64,000 bases of DNA from Aurantiacibacter gangjinensis (lineage in GTDB: Bacteria; Pseudomonadota; Alphaproteobacteria; Sphingomonadales; Sphingomonadaceae): positions 620,001 through 684,000 of the forward strand of contig NZ_CP018097.1 in the NCBI RefSeq assembly GCF_001886695.1, read 5' to 3'. The notes under the pieces were generated by a model. It ran no database searches and had not been told where the DNA came from. It saw nothing but the letters and a program-made list of their open reading frames with translations. Below are positions 61,254 to 64,000 of this stretch, one piece after another (position 1 is the first letter of the stretch; each line of letters opens with the position of its first letter). A program made the position numbers and the translations under genes.

Positions 61254-62437
61254 GCCTTTGCCCTTTCCGGCAGCAATTGCATCGGCAAACGCAGATGGGT
61301 GGCATATCCATCGGGCACATGGCCCGACACGACTGTCGCTTCATTGCCGAAGCGCGCCTCCAGCCGCTCGCGCACATTGGCAAGGCCGATGCCGTAGCCG
61401 GGGCGGATGTCGTCGCGATCCGGCTCGCTTTTGCCATTGTCGGACACTGTAACGACCAGCCGGCCATACTCTTCGCGCGCCGACAGGGTGATGGTCACCG
61501 GCTCGGTGGAAGGCGCGACACCGTGCTTGACCGAATTCTCGATCAGCGGTTGCAGGATCATGCCCGGGATCATCGCGTTGCACAGCTCTTGCGGCACATC
61601 GTACCTGGCCACCAACCGCTTGGGAAAGCGGACCGCCTCGATATCGAGATAAAGCTTTTGCACCGCGATCTCCTCGCACAGCGGCACGTCCTGGGTGGGA
61701 TCGTCCGCCAAAGACCGGCGGTAGAAGGTGCTGATCATGTGAATCATCTTTTCCGCTTCCTCGGGCTTGCGCGTCAGCACGAGGGCGGAAAGGGAATTCA
61801 AGGTGTTGAACAGGAAATGCGGATTCACCTGGTACCGTAGCGAGCGCAGCTCCGCCGCCTTGGCCGCGCTGCGAAACTGCTGCTCGCGCCGCTCGGCCGT
61901 GCGCGCTTTCTCGCCGGTGAGCATGGCAAGGTAGAGTGCGCACCAGGCCAACATCATGAAATAACGGCTGAAGGCGATTTCGATAATCTGGTTGCGATTG
62001 GAAAGCTCGACCATCTGGGCGATATCTTCCATCACATCGCCATCGACCGCGCCGTTCAGACGGTTGGCTGCCTCGATGGTCTGCTCTTCCTGCCGCTCGG
62101 TGAGTTCTGCCTGCATTTCGGCAAAGACGATGCGGTTCGCCTGCATGCTAAGCAGCGCCGCTGGCAGGGCAAAGATCAGCGCGGCGGCGATCTTGCCCCA
62201 GAGCGGCTGCGTATCGAACGGCCGCAACGCCAGCCACAGGCCGAGCGTGATGACGACGCCGAGACAGCTTGCGATTACGCGGCGCTCGAACAACTCCCAC
62301 GCCATATCCATGTCGAGCAGGTATGCCCGCAGCGTCATCAGCACGAGATACGTCGCCCACAGGCCGATGGCCGAGAGCAGCACCGTCTTGAACGGCACGC
62401 GCGCGGGCGCCTCGGTAATTTGGGGCTTGTCCATCAC
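61250..62437 (-). CDS. LytS/YehU-type sensor histidine kinase (second pair)
   Basis: A 395-aa protein with four membrane segments (about 20-40, 53-72, 82-100, 152-173). It has the phospho-acceptor box with H207 (NPHFLFNTLN) and an ATPase domain (ENSVKHGV, GIGLANVRERL). No separate sensor domain. Partner of the adjacent LytTR regulator. Confidence 0.92.
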   Translation of the reverse strand: MMDKPQITEAPARVPFKTVLLSAIGLWATYLVLMTLRAYLLDMDMAWELFERRVIASCLGVVITLGLWLALRPFDTQPLWGKIAAALIFALPAALLSMQANRIVFAEMQAELTERQEEQTIEAANRLNGAVDGDVMEDIAQMVELSNRNQIIEIAFSRYFMMLAWCALYLAMLTGEKARTAERREQQFRSAAKAAELRSLRYQVNPHFLFNTLNSLSALVLTRKPEEAEKMIHMISTFYRRSLADDPTQDVPLCEEIAVQKLYLDIEAVRFPKRLVARYDVPQELCNAMIPGMILQPLIENSVKHGVAPSTEPVTITLSAREEYGRLVVTVSDNGKSEPDRDDIRPGYGIGLANVRERLEARFGNEATVVSGHVPDGYATHLRLPMQLLPERAKA

Positions 62438-62523
62438 CGCCGTTTAGCGATGCGGAGTGCGCCAAGGCCAGAGCGCAAGGCGGTTTCTGTCGAAACCTCT
62501 ATGCCGCTGGTCGATGATCGCCG

Positions 62524-64000
62524 TCATTTTGCCCCCAGCAGACCTTCCTCGCGGATTTTCTCGCGCCAGTGCAGCGGGGCGAGCGTGTGGACGTTGTTGC
62601 CATCGGAATCGACCGCCACCGTCACCGGCATGTCTTTGACGGTAAACTCGTAGATCGCTTCCATCCCGAGGTCTTCGAATGCGATGATTTTGCTGCCCTT
62701 GATCGCGCGGCTGACCAGATAGGCCGCCCCGCCCGTCGCCATGAGGTATGCGACCTTGAACCGGCTTATGACTTCTACCGCATCATGCCCCCGCTCCGCC
62801 TTGCCGATCATGGCGAGCAGGCCGAGATCCAGCATCATTTCGGTGAACACGTCCATCCGCGTGGCGGTGGTGGGGCCTGCCGGGCCGACGACTTCGCCCA
62901 TCACCGGATCGACCGGGCCGACATAGTAGATGGCGCGCCCCTTGAAGCTGCAGGGCAGCTCTTCGCCGCGGTCCAGCATGTCCTTGATGCGCTTGTGTGC
63001 CGCGTCGCGCCCGGTCAGCATCGCGCCGCTCAGCAGCAGGCGGTCGCCATGCTTCCAGCTGGCCACTTCCTCGGGCGTGAGATTGTCGAGATCGACGCGC
63101 TTCGCCTCCGCATCGGGCTCCCACTGCACATCGGGCCAAGCGTCCAGATCGGGCTGCGGAATATAGGCAGGCCCGCTACCGTCCAGCGTCACATGCGCAT
63201 GGCGCGTGGCGGCGCAATTCGGGATCATGGCGACAGGCTTGCCCGCGGCATGGCACGGCCAGTCAAGGATTTTCACATCGAGCACGGTGGAAAGCCCGCC
63301 CAGCCCCTGTGCGCCGACGCCCGTGGCGTTCACCGCATCGAAAATGTCGATCCGCAGCTGCTCGATATCGCTCTGCGCCCCGCGTGCCTTCAGCTGGCCC
63401 ATGTCGATCGGGTCCATCAGCGATTGCTTGGCGAGCTTCATACAATGCTCTGCCGTGCCGCCGATACCGATGCCCAGCATTCCGGGCGGGCACCAGCCCG
63501 CGCCCATGCTGGGAATTTGCTCCAGCACCCAGTCGACGATATTGTCGCTGGGGTTCATCATCTTGAACTTGGACTTGTTCTCGCTGCCCCCACCTTTGGC
63601 CGCTACATCGACGCCGACCGTGTTGCCGGGCACCATGTCCACGCTCAGCACGCAGGGCGTGTTGTCGCGCGTGTTGCGGCGGGTGAAGGCCGGGTCTGCC
63701 AGGATGGAGGCGCGCAGCTTGTTGTCGGCGTGGTTATAGGCGCGGCGCACGCCTTCATCGACCACATCCTGCAAACTGCGCTGCGAATCCAGACGGCAGT
63801 TCTGGCCCCATTTCAGGAAGACATTGACGATGCCCGTATCCTGACAGATCGGGCGATGCCCTTCGGCGCACATCCGGCTGTTGGTAAGGATCTGCGCGAT
63901 CGCATCCTTGGCGGCCGGGCCCTGCTCCGCCTTGTAGGCTTCCCCCAGCGCCTGGATGTAATCCATCGGGTGGTAGTAGGAGATATATTGCAGCGCATCC
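62524..64000 (-). CDS. Class I fumarate hydratase, 5' end outside window
   Basis: The reading frame stays open to the right edge, so at least 491 residues are present; the true start lies beyond 64,000. Before the internal ATG at 63,966 the frame reads DALQYISYYHP, as in full-length class I fumarases. Iron-sulfur ligands appear in RPICQDTG, AGWCPPGMLGIGIGG and ELPCSFKGR regions, and PAGPTTATRMD is a family hallmark. It hydrates fumarate to malate in the TCA cycle using a [4Fe-4S] cluster. Confidence 0.94.
   Translation of the reverse strand, partial: DALQYISYYHPMDYIQALGEAYKAEQGPAAKDAIAQILTNSRMCAEGHRPICQDTGIVNVFLKWGQNCRLDSQRSLQDVVDEGVRRAYNHADNKLRASILADPAFTRRNTRDNTPCVLSVDMVPGNTVGVDVAAKGGGSENKSKFKMMNPSDNIVDWVLEQIPSMGAGWCPPGMLGIGIGGTAEHCMKLAKQSLMDPIDMGQLKARGAQSDIEQLRIDIFDAVNATGVGAQGLGGLSTVLDVKILDWPCHAAGKPVAMIPNCAATRHAHVTLDGSGPAYIPQPDLDAWPDVQWEPDAEAKRVDLDNLTPEEVASWKHGDRLLLSGAMLTGRDAAHKRIKDMLDRGEELPCSFKGRAIYYVGPVDPVMGEVVGPAGPTTATRMDVFTEMMLDLGLLAMIGKAERGHDAVEVISRFKVAYLMATGGAAYLVSRAIKGSKIIAFEDLGMEAIYEFTVKDMPVTVAVDSDGNNVHTLAPLHWREKIREEGLLGAK

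Overview
The window looks like an alphaproteobacterial chromosome, most likely Sphingomonadales and probably family Erythrobacteraceae. This is inferred from GC-rich coding sequence, many GTGA/ATGA gene overlaps, a SufR-SufB-SufC-SufD-SufS-SufT-SufA operon with sphingomonad-type passenger genes, a ThiS-ThiG fusion, UrcA and DUF2093 proteins, a long acidic N-terminus on ribosomal protein S9, and dispersed palindromes with the core CCGTTCGTCCTGAGC or CCCCGGACTTGATCCGGGG.

Region 1 (1 to about 13,463) is the right part of a genomic island integrated at the 3' end of tRNA-Arg(CCG) (13,464-13,540, minus). Its tyrosine integrase (12,183-13,409) sits directly beside the tRNA. The cargo is: two recognisable DEDD exonucleases and a possible degenerate third; an ECF-like sigma factor; a two-gene McrBC system whose McrB has a ScoMcrA-like head and an EVE-like domain spliced into the AAA+ core; a MazG-like pyrophosphohydrolase; a HigB-like toxin with an HTH-ImmA/IrrE partner; and a translationally coupled pair made of a thymidylate-synthase-fold enzyme and a clade-3 alpha-glutamyl/putrescinyl-thymine-pyrophosphorylase-like protein. 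This is a defence/conflict island. The left end lies outside the window.

Region 2 (13,662-34,806) is core genome: MmcB, a fatty-acid hydroxylase-type desaturase, a PAS_5 protein, App1 phosphatase, an M48 protease with TPRs, a DsbA-like protein, a LytS/LytTR pair, NadC, RNase T2, TadA, L28, an M23 lipoprotein, XseA/PurD (divergent, with overlapping start codons) and adenosine kinase. Between RNase T2 and tadA is a 389-bp unit: a 99-aa GIY-YIG nuclease gene bounded by 32-bp inverted repeats that match at 31 of 32 positions.

Region 3 (34,813-42,371) is dominated by a compact minus-strand suf operon. It starts with an IscR/SufR-type Rrf2 regulator behind a candidate palindromic operator and contains two apparently paralogous small secreted proteins and a DUF559-like gene between the suf genes.

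Region 4 (42,427-64,000) carries an AraC regulator, a DUF885 lipoprotein, PyrD, gamma-glutamyltransferase, a long-chain acyl-CoA synthetase, a porin with a hairpin over its ribosome binding site, the ThiS-ThiG fusion, a MerC protein with a possible Zur site, CtaA-CutA, RplM-RpsI, a DivK-like regulator, an isoaspartyl peptidase/metallophosphoesterase cluster, a UrcA protein, a second LytS/LytTR pair and the 3' part of a class I fumarase running off the right edge.

The best candidates for something under-described are the TS-fold/pyrophosphorylase pair, the inverted-repeat-bounded GIY-YIG unit, and the paralogous secreted proteins embedded in the suf operon.
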